NCBI RefSeq assembly: GCF_000429185.2 | Contig: NZ_AUBJ02000001.1 | Coordinates: 3,472,001 to 3,536,000 of the forward strand | Source of the DNA: Actinoalloteichus caeruleus DSM 43889 | GTDB taxonomy: Bacteria > Actinomycetota > Actinomycetes > Mycobacteriales > Pseudonocardiaceae | DNA length: 64,000 nt | Direction of reading: 5' to 3' | Part shown: in pieces, positions 1 to 9,152 of the stretch | How the letters are laid out: the number at the start of each line of letters is the position of its first letter | Numbering within the stretch: position 1 is the first letter of the stretch | Notes under the pieces: model-generated | Databases searched by the model: none | What the model was told of the DNA's origin: nothing | Seen by the model: the letters and a program-made list of their open reading frames with translations, nothing else | Made by a program: the position numbers and the translations under genes

Positions 1-1979
1 TTCACCTCGTCGATGGCGGCGAGCTGGTCGGGCGTCTCGGTGTAGGGGAAGGCGTCCTCCAGCTCCCGTTGCCACGGGGTGTCCTCGTTGAAGGCGTGCC
101 CGGGGGCGGACTGCCTGGCGGCGTAGAGCTGGACGAGTTCGGCGGCGATCTCCCGGACGGCCTTGCGGGCCCGGCTCTTGGTCTTGGCCCAGTCGGAGCC
201 GCCCAGCTTGTTCAGGGTCGGCAACTCGCCACCCACGTACCGGGAGACCTCGTCGAGCTGGTCGGTGGGCACGAAGAGCCGGTCGCCGGGTTGACCGCGT
301 TTGCTGGACGCGTACTCCAGCACCAGGTACTCGCGGGTCGCGCCGGCCACGGTGCGCTGGGACATCTGGACGTAGCGACCGATGCCGTGCTTCTCGTGGA
401 CCACGTGGTCGCCGGGTTTGAGCGCCAGCGGGTCGACGGCGTTGCGGCGCCGGGAGGGCATCCGGCGCATGTCGCGGGTGGAGGTACCGCCTCGGCCCCC
501 GGTGAGGTCGGCTTCGGTGAGCAGCACCAGGCCGTTCTCGCCGGTGACGAACCCGTCCTCGAACGACGCCCTGGTCACGGTCACGACGCCGGGGGCGGGC
601 GGTTCGGGCAGCCCGTCCACGGCCAACCGCACGGGGACCTCCGCCTCCCGCAGCTGGGCGGCCGCCCGCTGCGCGGTGCCGGTGCCGGGGAAGGTCAGGA
701 CGGCGGCGCCGCCCGCGCTGGCGTGCGCCCGCAGGTCGGCGAACGCGCGGTCCAGCTCACCCCGGTAGGAGTCGACGGGGCGGACGTCGAGGCGGAGGGG
801 ACGGCCCTCCTCGACCGGGTCGGCGCCCCGGTAGTCGCTCTCCAGTTCCTCGTCGACCCGGAGCTGGGACAGCGTCCACCAGGGGCGGCCGGACTCGCGG
901 GTGTGCTCGGCGATCTCGTTGAGGTCCCGGTAGGCGGAGGCGCCGAGGTCGATGGGGGCGCTACCGCCCGCGCCGGCCGCGTTCCAGGAGGCCTCCAGGA
1001 ACTCCTGCCCGGTGCGCACCAGGTCGGCGGCACGGGACCGGATCTTCTCCGGGTCGGCCAGCACGACGTGGGTGTCCGGGGGGAACAGGTCCGGCAGCAG
1101 CTGGAGCTCGCCCTCGCACAGCGCGGGGATGAGGGCTTCCATGCCCTCGCAGGGCACCCCGCCGGAGATCTTCTCCAACATCTCGGCGAGGTCGGCGTCA
1201 CCCCGGTGTTCCTCGGCCAGCGCGGCGGCCCGCTGGCGCACCGACTCGGTGATCAGCAGCTCCCGGCAGGGCGGGGCGGTGAGCTCGGGGCGCTGTTCTG
1301 GCAGCGAGCGCTGGTCCGCGACGGAGAACGGGCGGATCTCGCTGACCTCGTCGCCCCAGAACTCGACGCGCAGCGGGTGTTCCTCGGTGGGTGGGAACAC
1401 GTCGAGGATGCCGCCCCGCACGGCGAACTCGCCGCGCTTCTCGACCATGTCGACCCGGCTGTAGGCGAGGCCCGCCAGGGAGACCAGCTGTTCCTCGAAG
1501 TCGTGGTCCTCCCCGACCCGGAGGCGGACTGGGCGCAGTTCACCGAGGTTGGGCGCCAACGGCTGGATGAGGCTGCGGATGGTCGCCACCACCACCCTCG
1601 GCGCGCCGGCCGTGGACTCCTCGGGGTGGGCGAGCCTGCGGAGGATCGCCAACCGGGCCCCGACGGTGTCGGCCCGGGGGGACAGCCGTTCGTGCGGCAG
1701 GGTCTCCCAGGACGGCAGGTGCGCCACGGACTCGGCCCCGAGCAGGTCGGAGAGCACCGCGGTGCTCTCCTCGGCCTCCCGGCCCGTGGTGGTGACCAGC
1801 AGGACCGGCCGCTTGGCGCCGTCGTCGGCGGCCAGCGCTCCCGCGACCAGCGGTCGCAGGGCAGCCGGCCCCTGGAGGCGCAACGCCGGTGTGCCGGCGG
1901 ACTGGACGACGTCCCGGAACCCGGCGTCGGCCAGGATGGTGGTGAGCAGACCAGCGAGTGGACCGGGCACGGCGCACAT
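1..1979 (-). CDS. mfd: Transcription-repair coupling factor Mfd, N-terminal part (runs off the window)
   Basis: Mfd removes RNA polymerase stalled at DNA lesions and recruits UvrA. About 659 codons are present, read from ATG at 1979; a GTG three codons in (1970) is better spaced from GAGGGG and may be the true start. The reading gives the UvrB-like N-terminal module (RGGILDVFPPTEEHPLRVEFWGDE near residue 200, shown in part), then the CarD-like RNA-polymerase-interacting domain around residue 520 (GDHVVHEKHGIGRYVQM). The end at the window edge (TPDQLAAIDEVK) is just before the translocase Walker motifs, which lie outside. It is divergent from the lipoprotein at 2213. Closeness to a TetR gene and glmU matches the Rv1018c-Rv1020 order of M. 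tuberculosis. Identification is secure; only the start is open. Confidence 0.95.
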   Translation of the reverse strand, partial: MCAVPGPLAGLLTTILADAGFRDVVQSAGTPALRLQGPAALRPLVAGALAADDGAKRPVLLVTTTGREAEESTAVLSDLLGAESVAHLPSWETLPHERLSPRADTVGARLAILRRLAHPEESTAGAPRVVVATIRSLIQPLAPNLGELRPVRLRVGEDHDFEEQLVSLAGLAYSRVDMVEKRGEFAVRGGILDVFPPTEEHPLRVEFWGDEVSEIRPFSVADQRSLPEQRPELTAPPCRELLITESVRQRAAALAEEHRGDADLAEMLEKISGGVPCEGMEALIPALCEGELQLLPDLFPPDTHVVLADPEKIRSRAADLVRTGQEFLEASWNAAGAGGSAPIDLGASAYRDLNEIAEHTRESGRPWWTLSQLRVDEELESDYRGADPVEEGRPLRLDVRPVDSYRGELDRAFADLRAHASAGGAAVLTFPGTGTAQRAAAQLREAEVPVRLAVDGLPEPPAPGVVTVTRASFEDGFVTGENGLVLLTEADLTGGRGGTSTRDMRRMPSRRRNAVDPLALKPGDHVVHEKHGIGRYVQMSQRTVAGATREYLVLEYASSKRGQPGDRLFVPTDQLDEVSRYVGGELPTLNKLGGSDWAKTKSRARKAVREIAAELVQLYAARQSAPGHAFNEDTPWQRELEDAFPYTETPDQLAAIDEV

Positions 1980-2212
1980 CCCCTCGGCAACGCAGGACAC
2001 ACCCCTGCCCGGGACGAGTCACGCCCGGGAGGGGTCTCCTGGACAGCGTACGACCGGTGCGCGTAGCCGGCGACGGGCGGGGCGTCCGTCACCGTGCGGT
2101 CCTCCTCACCCCACGGACCCGCGCCGGTGGCGGTCGCGTTCGTTCGATCTTCCGGGTGAAGAACCGCCCGGTCGGGGTTTACCGGGGGGCGCGGTGTGCG
2201 CAGTCTGGGGCG

Positions 2213-3583
2213 ATGGGGATCTTCGCGAGGAACGTCCGGGTCGGCGTCGGGGTGTTGGGAGCCGGGACGCTCCTGGTGGTCACCGCCTGCGGCGGTGAGG
2301 ACGCCACGGGCCACCGGCCCGACGGTTCACCGCCGCCGAGCGGGCCGCCGCCGGCCGGCCTGGAGGTGCGGGAGGTCGCGGGCGGGCTGGAACACGGGTG
2401 GGGAGTGGGTTTCCTCCCCGAGGGCGGCCTGCTCGTCACCGAACGCCCCGGCCGGTTGACCCTGGTGTCCGGTACCGAACCGGGCGCGACGACCACCGAG
2501 GTGGACGCCGACCTCTCCGACGTGTTCGTCGAGGGCGAGGGCGGGCTGATGGACCTGGTGGTGCACGAGGACTTCGCCGAGACGCGGCGCTTCACCACCT
2601 GCCAGACCCACCAGGACGCCGACGGCACGCCGGTGGACGTGCGCCTGGTGACCTGGCGGCTCGACGACGACGGTGGCAGCGCCGACCGGGTGGCCGACCC
2701 GCTGCTCCACGGCCTGCCGATCAGCGACAGCGGCCGGCACTCGGGGTGCCGGCTCGCGCTGGACGGCACCGGCGCGCTGCTGGTCGGGACGGGCGACGCC
2801 GCACGTCCCGACACCTCCCAGGACCTGACCAGCCTCGGGGGCAAGGTGCTCCGCCTCGACCTGGCGACCGGGGGGCCCGCCGAGGGCAACCCCTTCGCCG
2901 ACGCCGACGACGCCGCGCGACGCCTCGTCCTCACCTACGGGCACCGCAACGTGCAGGGGGTGGCTCCGAGGCCGGGCGGGGACCAGGTCCTCGTCGCCGA
3001 GCACGGTCCGGACGTCGACGACGAGGTGAACCTCCTCGAACCGGGTGCGAACTACGGGTGGGACCCCTCGCGGGGCGGAGCGAGGGAGGACTACGACGAG
3101 AGCGTCCCCATGACCGACCGGGAACGCTTCCCGGACGCGGTACCCGCCGCGTGGAGCAGCGGGCCGACGACGGAGGCGCTGTGCGACGCGGTGTTCCTCC
3201 ACGGGGAGCAGTGGGGTCCCTTCGACGGCATGGTCGCGGTGACCGCCCTGCGGGGCAGCAAGCTGCTGCTGTTCGAGCTGGACGAGGCCGGGGCCGTGAC
3301 CGGGATGACCGTTCCCCCGGAGCTGGACGGCACCCACGGCCGGCTGCGCGCGGCCGACCTCGGCCCGGACGGAGCGCTCTACCTGACCACCTCCAACGGG
3401 AGGACGACCACGTGTTGCGGGTCAGCCCGGCCTGAGCCCGGGGGCGGAGCCGCCGGACACGGGCAGGTGTCCGTCATCGGCGCGTCGGCGACGTCCCCGC
3501 CCGGCGCCACCCCCAGGAGCGGCGGAGAAGGGGGCAGACGGGAGCGGCACGACGGCGGCCACGCGGAGCGGGAGCGGGGGTGA
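2213..3583 (+). CDS. PQQ-dependent glucose/sorbosone dehydrogenase-like lipoprotein, C-terminal frameshift
   Basis: Predicted extracytoplasmic lipoprotein of the soluble glucose/sorbosone dehydrogenase beta-propeller family. The N-terminus has a hydrophobic segment ending in a lipobox-like LVVTAC, then a Gly/Pro-rich linker. Family landmarks follow: GLMDLVVHEDF, SGRHSGCRLALDGTGALLVGTGD, GGKVLRLDL, LTYGHRNVQG, VAEHGPDVDDEVNLL and GANYGWD. The ATG at 2213 starts directly before the signal sequence. The frame as written runs to 3583 through an atypical tail. In the -1 frame the expected family ending DDHVLRVSPA appears and stops at 3435, so one G is probably missing from the GGG at 3398-3400 and the real gene ends at 3435. 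Substrate and cofactor use cannot be told from sequence. Confidence 0.85.
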   Translation: MGIFARNVRVGVGVLGAGTLLVVTACGGEDATGHRPDGSPPPSGPPPAGLEVREVAGGLEHGWGVGFLPEGGLLVTERPGRLTLVSGTEPGATTTEVDADLSDVFVEGEGGLMDLVVHEDFAETRRFTTCQTHQDADGTPVDVRLVTWRLDDDGGSADRVADPLLHGLPISDSGRHSGCRLALDGTGALLVGTGDAARPDTSQDLTSLGGKVLRLDLATGGPAEGNPFADADDAARRLVLTYGHRNVQGVAPRPGGDQVLVAEHGPDVDDEVNLLEPGANYGWDPSRGGAREDYDESVPMTDRERFPDAVPAAWSSGPTTEALCDAVFLHGEQWGPFDGMVAVTALRGSKLLLFELDEAGAVTGMTVPPELDGTHGRLRAADLGPDGALYLTTSNGRTTTCCGSARPEPGGGAAGHGQVSVIGASATSPPGATPRSGGEGGRRERHDGGHAERERG

Positions 3584-3622
3584 GGGGCGGGGGAGGGGGG
3601 GTGAGGGGGGGGGTCGGGCGGG
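3576..3622 (+). repeat. G-rich tract, candidate G-quadruplex
   Basis: The plus strand holds consecutive runs of 5, 4, 5, 7, 9, 3 and 3 guanines separated by one to three bases (the longest is nine G at 3605-3613). It lies between the end of the dehydrogenase gene and the convergent TetR gene. Four or more adjacent G-runs meet the usual pattern for a G-quadruplex. The tract could act in termination or simply be a replication slippage site. No other gene is visible in 3584-3822. Confidence 0.6.
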
Positions 3623-3822
3623 TGCCAGGAGACCGGCGTCCCACCCGCCCGGCCGACCCCGAGGCCGACGCGGGGCGCTGGCACGGCCGCCCCACGCCGG
3701 GTTCCCGGTCCGCCCGGCCAGCGCGAGCCTCTCGGCACCGCGAGCCGCCCGGCACCGCGGGAGCTCCTGGACGACGCGTCCGGTCGGCCGAGACGGGGAC
3801 CCGCCCGCCGAACCCGTCGGGC

Positions 3823-4482
3823 TCAGCGCTCGGCCGGGGCCCGGTCGTCGGCGGTGCGCATCGAGGGGTGCAGTTCCAGGTGGGACAGCCCGTTCCACGC
3901 CAGGTTGACCAGGTGCGCGGCCACCTCCTCCTTGGGAGGCCGCTGCACCTCCAACCACCACTGACCGGTCAACGCGACCATGCCGACCAGGGCCTGGCTG
4001 TACAGGGCGGCCAGCGCCGGGTCGTACCCGCGCGCGGCGAACTGCTGGCCGAAGATGTTCTCGACCTGGCTGGCGATGTCGTTGAGCAGGCTGGAGAAGG
4101 TGCCGGTGGCGCTCGCGACCGGGGAGTCCCGGACCAGGATGCGGAACCCGTCCGTCGAGTCCTCGATGTAGTCCAGGAGCGCCCGCGCGGCCTGTTCGAG
4201 GAGTTCCCGGGGATGACCGGCGGACAACGCGGAGATGATCCGGTCGAGCAGGACCTCCATCTCGCGGTCGACGACGACCGCGTAGATGCCCTCCTTGCCG
4301 CCGAAGTGCTCGTACACCACCGGCTTGCTCACCCCGGCGCGGTGCGCGATCTCCTCGATCGAGGCCGCGTCGAAGCCGCGTTCGGCGAACAACGCGCGGC
4401 CGATGTCGAGCAGTTGCCGCCGCCGTTCCTTGCCCGTCATCCGAACCCGTTTGGAGACCTTCCGAGTTCTGGCGTCCGTCAC
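3823..4482 (-). CDS. TetR family regulator, probable Rv1019-type
   Basis: Transcriptional regulator with an N-terminal TetR helix-turn-helix: RRQLLDIGRALFAERGFD, then SIEEIAHRAGVSKPVVYEHF and a C-terminal ligand domain, 219 residues from GTG 4482. That start follows a G-rich ribosome binding site; a GTG at 4515 would add 11 arginine-rich residues. It lies near mfd and glmU as Rv1019 does in M. tuberculosis, which suggests orthology (inference). It sits 154 bp downstream of the acyl-CoA desaturase gene on the same strand, with a hairpin between them. The two TACG-N4-CGTA palindromes in front of the desaturase are candidate targets, but the link to this protein is not proven. Confidence 0.9.
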   Translation of the reverse strand: MTDARTRKVSKRVRMTGKERRRQLLDIGRALFAERGFDAASIEEIAHRAGVSKPVVYEHFGGKEGIYAVVVDREMEVLLDRIISALSAGHPRELLEQAARALLDYIEDSTDGFRILVRDSPVASATGTFSSLLNDIASQVENIFGQQFAARGYDPALAALYSQALVGMVALTGQWWLEVQRPPKEEVAAHLVNLAWNGLSHLELHPSMRTADDRAPAER

Positions 4483-4555
4483 GGCCTGCCCCCGCTCTCG
4501 CCGTCGCACCGCCACCCCCGGAGCCTAGGGCCGATCACCCGCCCCGAGAAGCGGG

Positions 4556-4584
4556 GGCTCCGCGCCGAGCTTCGACGCGGAGCC
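4556..4584. terminator. Hairpin terminator between desaturase and TetR genes
   Basis: A perfect 9-bp inverted repeat GGCTCCGCG / CGCGGAGCC with an 11-base loop, followed by TTT on the plus strand. It lies 53 bp downstream of the desaturase stop and could partly insulate the TetR gene from desaturase transcription. Confidence 0.6.
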
Positions 4585-4636
4585 TTTGACCGATTCGCCG
4601 TGTTCCCCTGCCTCGTGTCCGCCGAGGACCCGGATG

Positions 4637-5593
4637 TCACTCCTCGTTCGCGCTGATCCTGGCGAGCCGCCCCGGCGTGGGCCAGCGCACCTTCGTCGCC
4701 CAGCCCACCTTCTCGAAGAACCAGATGACCCGGGCGGAGATGTCGATCTGACCCCGCTTGACGCCGTGGCGGGCGCACGTGGGATCGGCGTGGTGCAGGT
4801 TGTGCCACGACTCCCCGAAGGACAGGATCGCCAGCGGCCAGAAGTTCGCGGACTTGTCGCGGGCCTTGAACGGGCGCTCGCCGATCATGTGGCAGATCGA
4901 GTTCACCGACCACGTGACGTGGTGCAGGAAGGCCACCCGGACCAGACCGGCCCAGAAGAAGGCGGTCACCCCGCCCCACCAGGACCAGGTGATCAGCGCG
5001 CCCAGCACTGCGGGCAGCAGGAAGCTGATGATGGTCCAGAGCCAGAAGAGCTTCTGCACCCGCACGATGCGCCGTTCGGCGACCAGGTCCGGGGCGAAGC
5101 GGTCGGCGTTGGTGACCCCCGACTCGAACAGCCACCCCATGTGGGCGTGCCAGAAGCCCTTGGCGAGGGCGGCCGGGGAGGAGCCGAACAGCCAGGGCGA
5201 GTGCGGGTCGCCCTCCTTGTCGGAGTACGCGTGGTGCCGGCGGTGGTCCGCGACCCAGGTGATGACCGGGCCCTGGACGGCCATGCTGCCGGCGATGGCG
5301 AGACCGACCCGCAGTGGGCCGTTCGCCTTGAAGGAGCCGTGGGTGAAGTGCCGGTGGTACCCGACCGTGATGCCGAGTCCGGTGATCACGTAGAAGACGG
5401 CGGCCAGGCCGATGTCGACCCAGCTCAGCCCCCACCCCCACGCGAGGGGGACCGCCGCGATCAGCGCGGCGAACGGGACGAGGACGAACAGGTACACCGA
5501 GAACTGGGCCGCGGCGGAGCGCTCCCCCTGGAGCAGGGGCTTCGGTCCACGGTTCTCACCGGGCGGAGAGGCGGGTTCGAGGGTCGCTGTCAT
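4637..5593 (-). CDS. Acyl-CoA desaturase, delta-9 type, membrane di-iron
   Basis: Membrane fatty-acyl-CoA desaturase that puts a cis double bond into saturated acyl chains using O2 and a di-iron centre. The 318-residue protein from ATG 5593 carries the three histidine boxes of the family: HRHFTH (residues 80-85), HRRHH (117-121) and ESWHNLHH in the C-terminal third. Hydrophobic pairs lie at about residues 31-75, 95-112 and 180-215. The start is chosen because the family sequence begins at MTATLEP and the open frame upstream is arginine-rich non-coding. Its promoter region contains two TACG-N4-CGTA palindromes, so control by a TetR-type repressor responding to lipid state is plausible; the TetR gene just downstream is the obvious candidate. 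Confidence 0.95.
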   Translation of the reverse strand: MTATLEPASPPGENRGPKPLLQGERSAAAQFSVYLFVLVPFAALIAAVPLAWGWGLSWVDIGLAAVFYVITGLGITVGYHRHFTHGSFKANGPLRVGLAIAGSMAVQGPVITWVADHRRHHAYSDKEGDPHSPWLFGSSPAALAKGFWHAHMGWLFESGVTNADRFAPDLVAERRIVRVQKLFWLWTIISFLLPAVLGALITWSWWGGVTAFFWAGLVRVAFLHHVTWSVNSICHMIGERPFKARDKSANFWPLAILSFGESWHNLHHADPTCARHGVKRGQIDISARVIWFFEKVGWATKVRWPTPGRLARISANEE

Positions 5594-5646
5594 CGGCGGC
5601 ACACCCCTGTGGTCGCGAGCGGAGCTCGGGCGGACGGACCTACGGC

Positions 5647-5673
5647 TACGGAACCGTAACCTACGCCAGCGTA
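5647..5673. promoter_or_regulatory. Paired palindromic operators upstream of the desaturase
   Basis: Two palindromes of the form TACG-N4-CGTA: TACGGAACCGTA at 5647-5658 and TACGCCAGCGTA at 5662-5673, with centres 15 bp apart. They lie 54-80 bp upstream of the desaturase ATG (minus strand) and 70 bp before the hydrolase gene on the plus strand. The arrangement fits a TetR dimer-pair site. Identification of the binding protein is inference. Confidence 0.65.
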
Positions 5674-5742
5674 AGTTAAGCGGGGACGTGAGGCCAGTGG
5701 GGGTGTGGCTGCCCGGAACCGGTAGGCGATCGGGGCCAGGGG

Positions 5743-7074
5743 GTGCATGATGCTGCGATGCCAGAGGATGCGTCGCGCGCACAGCGCGCTTCGGACGGGA
5801 ACGACATCCCCGCCCGGCCCCCCGCCGAACGACTCGGCGCCGGAACGTCCGAAGCTCCCGCCGCCCCGGCGACCACCTCCCCACGTCCTCCCGACGGGGA
5901 GAACGCGCATCCCACCGGGACCCGGAGCCGGGGTGCGCGCCGCGCGCGGAGCGGGCGGCGGCGCCGGGTGCTGTTCGTGTCGCTGGGCGCCGTGGTGGTG
6001 CTCGGCGTGACCGGCCTGCTCGGGGTGGGGTGGTACTACACGGAGGAGTTACTCACCCCCGTCCGCTACTCCGAGACCTACCCCGAGGTGGTGCGCGGTG
6101 CGGACGAGGGCAGCGTGCTGTTGGCGGACTCGCCGGCGGCCAGGTCGCCGGGAACCACGGGACTGTTCTGGTCGGAGGGCACCGCCCTGCTCGGCGACCC
6201 CACCCCCGCCGGTGACGGCCTGGTCGCACGGGAACTCGTCGCCGGCACGCCACCGGCGGCCGGGACCCCGGCACGTCTCGACCGGGAGGGCTGGCGGGAC
6301 CCGGGCGGACTCGGCCTGGACTACCGGGAGGTCGCCGTGACCACCGAGGTCGGGGAGGCCCCGGCCTGGCTGGTGCCCGCCGAGGACGCGGCCAGCACCT
6401 GGGCCGTCCTGGTGCACGGCCGGGGAGCGGACCGGGCGGAGGGGCTCCGCGTGCTGCCCACGCTCCAGGAGCTGGGCATCCCCGGGCTGCTCATCAGCTA
6501 CCGCAACGACGAGATCGCCCCGGCCTCGGAGGACGGGCTCTACCACCTGGGCCATTCCGAGTGGCGGGACGTCGTCTCGGCGATGGAGTTCGCCGTGGAC
6601 GAGGGTGCGGAACGGATCGTGCTGGTCGGTTTCTCCATGGGCGGGGCCCTGGTGGGTCAGACCCTGGGGAACTCGGAGCTGGCCGAGCGGGTGGACGCGG
6701 TCGTGCTGGACGCCCCGGTCCTGAACTGGTCCACCACCCTGGACCTGGAGGCGGACAACCGGGGCATGCCGAAGGTCTTCGGCCGCGTCGCCGAACTCGT
6801 GGCCGGGTGGCGGACGGGCCTGTCGTTCGCGGACCTGGACCTCCTCACCAACCCGCCGGAGCGGCGGCCGGCCACGCTGCTGCTGCACGGCGACGAGGAC
6901 CTGACCGTGCCAGTGGGCGACTCGCGTGCGCTCGCGGCCGCGGCCGACTCCCTCGACTGGCCCGTGGAGTACCACGAGTTCCCCGGCGCCGAGCACGTCG
7001 CGTCGTGGAACCAGGACCGGGACAGGTACGAGGAGGTCGTGCGGGAGTTCCTGACCAGGACGACCGGGCGGTGA
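5743..7074 (+). CDS. Membrane-anchored alpha/beta hydrolase
   Basis: Probable serine hydrolase held in the membrane by a single N-terminal helix (about residues 78-100, after an arginine-rich cytoplasmic stretch). The catalytic domain shows an oxyanion-type HGRGADR segment, the nucleophile elbow GFSMGGALVG, then LLLHGDEDLTVPV with the acid Asp and GAEHVASW with the catalytic His, so the triad is complete. The length is 443 residues from GTG 5743; ATG 5758 is an alternative. The first 75 residues are rich in Pro, Arg and Ala and probably disordered. Substrate is unknown. It starts 150 bp from the divergent desaturase and could share its control region, but no functional link is visible. Confidence 0.85.
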   Translation: MHDAAMPEDASRAQRASDGNDIPARPPAERLGAGTSEAPAAPATTSPRPPDGENAHPTGTRSRGARRARSGRRRRVLFVSLGAVVVLGVTGLLGVGWYYTEELLTPVRYSETYPEVVRGADEGSVLLADSPAARSPGTTGLFWSEGTALLGDPTPAGDGLVARELVAGTPPAAGTPARLDREGWRDPGGLGLDYREVAVTTEVGEAPAWLVPAEDAASTWAVLVHGRGADRAEGLRVLPTLQELGIPGLLISYRNDEIAPASEDGLYHLGHSEWRDVVSAMEFAVDEGAERIVLVGFSMGGALVGQTLGNSELAERVDAVVLDAPVLNWSTTLDLEADNRGMPKVFGRVAELVAGWRTGLSFADLDLLTNPPERRPATLLLHGDEDLTVPVGDSRALAAAADSLDWPVEYHEFPGAEHVASWNQDRDRYEEVVREFLTRTTGR

Positions 7075-7283
7075 CACCCGGGCGGTGGGACGACATCCTC
7101 CCGGCGGGGTGGACGCGGGGGAAATCCCGCGCACGGCGGGGGAACGGGCCGGTGACCCCCACGCGACCCCGCCCGCACGGGTAGGGTCGCACCCTCGACA
7201 ACGATGGTGGTGGTGGCCACCATCACCCGTGATGTCGGGACGTGTCACCATGTCCTGGCACGACGGTCACGGCTGTCGGGCGA

Positions 7284-7354
7284 TCCGCCGTGGTGTAAAG
7301 GCAGCACCTCGGATTTTGGTTCCGATGGTCCAGGTTCGAATCCTGGCGGCGGAG
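7284..7354 (+). tRNA. tRNA-Gln (anticodon UUG)
   Basis: A complete cloverleaf: acceptor stem TCCGCCG pairs with CGGCGGA, the anticodon stem TCGGA/TCCGA encloses loop TTTTGGT with anticodon TTG, and the T-arm is CCAGG-TTCGAAT-CCTGG. The discriminator base is G and the CCA end is not encoded. No duplicated 3' end or integrase gene is seen nearby, so there is no sign of use as an attachment site. Confidence 0.95.
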
Positions 7355-7436
7355 CGGTGAGGCCAGTGCCCTGCCGAGCGGGTTCGGGGTCGACGTTCGG
7401 ACGAGCGGCCGCAGGGGCCGTGGGGGGTGTGCACAG

Positions 7437-9152
7437 CTGCACGAGGAGACCGCCGGTCAGCAGGAGGCACCCGTACTCGGGGAGCTCTCTGACGCGTGGC
7501 TGGTCGCCAGGGCGCACGAACTGATCGCCACCTCCCAGATCAGCGAACGCAACGTCCGGCTGGACGTCGCCGACGAGGTCGAGGACCTCCTCGCCGAGGC
7601 ACAGCGCCGGGGCGAGCCCAGCCTGATCGCGCAGATGCTGCGCGCGGCCTCCGTCGTGCGGCTCGTGACGAAGGGCCACGAGGACCGCGCCGTCCCCCTG
7701 CTGGACGAACTCGTCGCCCACACCCGCCGCCACGGGCTGCTCGCCCTGGAGGCCGACGCCCACGCGCTGCGGGGCCGCGCCTCACTCGCCTTCGGTGAGG
7801 AGGACGCCGCGTTGACCGAGGCGGCCGTCGCCATGGCGATGCTCGACGAGAAGCTGAGCCCCGATCCGCTGATGGACCGCCGCACGTGGCAGCGGCTGCT
7901 GTCGACCGCGCTGTCCGACGTCGCCCTCGTGCTCACCCAACTCGGCGTGTACGAGCTCGCCGACGAGGTGATGGCCAGGGCCCACGAGCACATCCGCAGC
8001 AGCGGCGGACCGCACCACATCTCCGTGCACCTGATCAACCGGACCAGGATGCTGCTGGGCTGGGGCCTGCGGCTGGAACGGGCCAACCGGTACGAGGAGG
8101 CCACCGACCGCTACGCCCTGGCCTCGGCGATCGCGGTGTCCGTCGAGGGGCCGTGGCGGGACTCGTTGCACCCGCGCGCCCGGGAGCGACCGGCCGCGGA
8201 ACAGGTACCGGTGGTCGGTGCCGCGCACGCCCTCGCCCGCCCCTCCCCCGACCACGTCGAACCCCTCCGCCTCCTGCACGAACGCTGCCGCTACCCCCGC
8301 GAACTGATCATCGTCTCCCTCGCCCTCTGCCGCTGCCTTGAGGCCGACGGCCGGGAGGCGGAGGCGTTGGAGGTGCTGGCCCAGGCCCGGGAGGAGGTCA
8401 GCAGCGACCCGAACGAACCACCACTGTGGCTCTCGCTGGCCCGCGAGTTCGCGCGCCTCTGCGGCCCGGAGGACGGGGAGGCGGCCACCCTCGCGCTCGA
8501 GCAGTACAACGCGGCGTTGGAGGACGAGCTGTGGACGCTGCGGGAGACCCGGCTCGGCACCCTCCAGACCCGCCGGGAACACGAGAGGCTGACCCGCAAG
8601 CACGGCGCGATGGCGCGGCAGGCGCTCCAGGACCCCCTGACCGGGCTGGCGAACAGGAGGGCGCTGGACGAGGAACTGGACTCCCTCATCCGCACTCCCC
8701 AGGCCTACCCGCTGGCGGTGGCGCTGTGCGACCTCGACGGCTTCAAGGGGGTCAACGACCGGTGTTCGCACGCCGAGGGGGACGACGTGCTGCGCGTGGT
8801 GGCCAGCACGCTGCGCGACGCGTTGCGGGCCGACGACACCGTCGCCCGCTACGGCGGCGACGAGTTCGTGGTCCTGCTGCCCGGTTCCACCCTGGAGGAG
8901 GCGGAGATCGCGCTCAACCGCGCCGTGCGCGCCGTCGCCGCGCTGCCCCACGACCTCTCGCGGGGGGTGACGCTGTCCATCGGCGTCGTCGCCACCGGGG
9001 ACCAGGAGAGCGGCGGGCAGGTCCTGGCCAGGGCCGACTCGGCCATGTACCAGGCCAAGCGCGGTGGTGGCAGCCAGGTGTTCACCGCCGGGCCCACCGG
9101 TGAGTCGGTGAGCGAGCTGACCACCGAACTGTGGGAACCCCCGAGCGGATGA
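7437..9152 (+). CDS. GGDEF domain protein with N-terminal helical-repeat region (putative diguanylate cyclase)
   Basis: Putative c-di-GMP synthase. The C-terminal GGDEF domain is complete: [16 protein letters not shown], then [15 protein letters not shown], and [12 protein letters not shown], preceded by an RxxD inhibitory site (RADD) at the usual five-residue spacing. About 300 upstream residues are alpha-helical and TPR-like, with no membrane segment, so it looks cytoplasmic. Coding character in this frame begins well before the first ATG (7635): the stretch [18 protein letters not shown] at 7476 reads naturally. No ATG, GTG or TTG is in frame between the tRNA and 7635. I place the start at CTG 7437, ten bases after a G-run, with low certainty; one missing G at 7422-7427 would instead bring GTG 7420 into frame. 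Confidence 0.8.
   Translation: MHEETAGQQEAPVLGELSDAWLVARAHELIATSQISERNVRLDVADEVEDLLAEAQRRGEPSLIAQMLRAASVVRLVTKGHEDRAVPLLDELVAHTRRHGLLALEADAHALRGRASLAFGEEDAALTEAAVAMAMLDEKLSPDPLMDRRTWQRLLSTALSDVALVLTQLGVYELADEVMARAHEHIRSSGGPHHISVHLINRTRMLLGWGLRLERANRYEEATDRYALASAIAVSVEGPWRDSLHPRARERPAAEQVPVVGAAHALARPSPDHVEPLRLLHERCRYPRELIIVSLALCRCLEADGREAEALEVLAQAREEVSSDPNEPPLWLSLAREFARLCGPEDGEAATLALEQYNAALEDELWTLRETRLGTLQTRREHERLTRKHGAMARQALQDPLTGLANRRALDEELDSLIRTPQAYPLAVALCDLDGFKGVNDRCSHAEGDDVLRVVASTLRDALRADDTVARYGGDEFVVLLPGSTLEEAEIALNRAVRAVAALPHDLSRGVTLSIGVVATGDQESGGQVLARADSAMYQAKRGGGSQVFTAGPTGESVSELTTELWEPPSG

Noticed and set aside
7284-7354. tRNA-Gln as a phage or island attachment site
   Set aside because: No repeat of the tRNA 3' end and no integrase gene is visible; flanking genes are housekeeping or ordinary.
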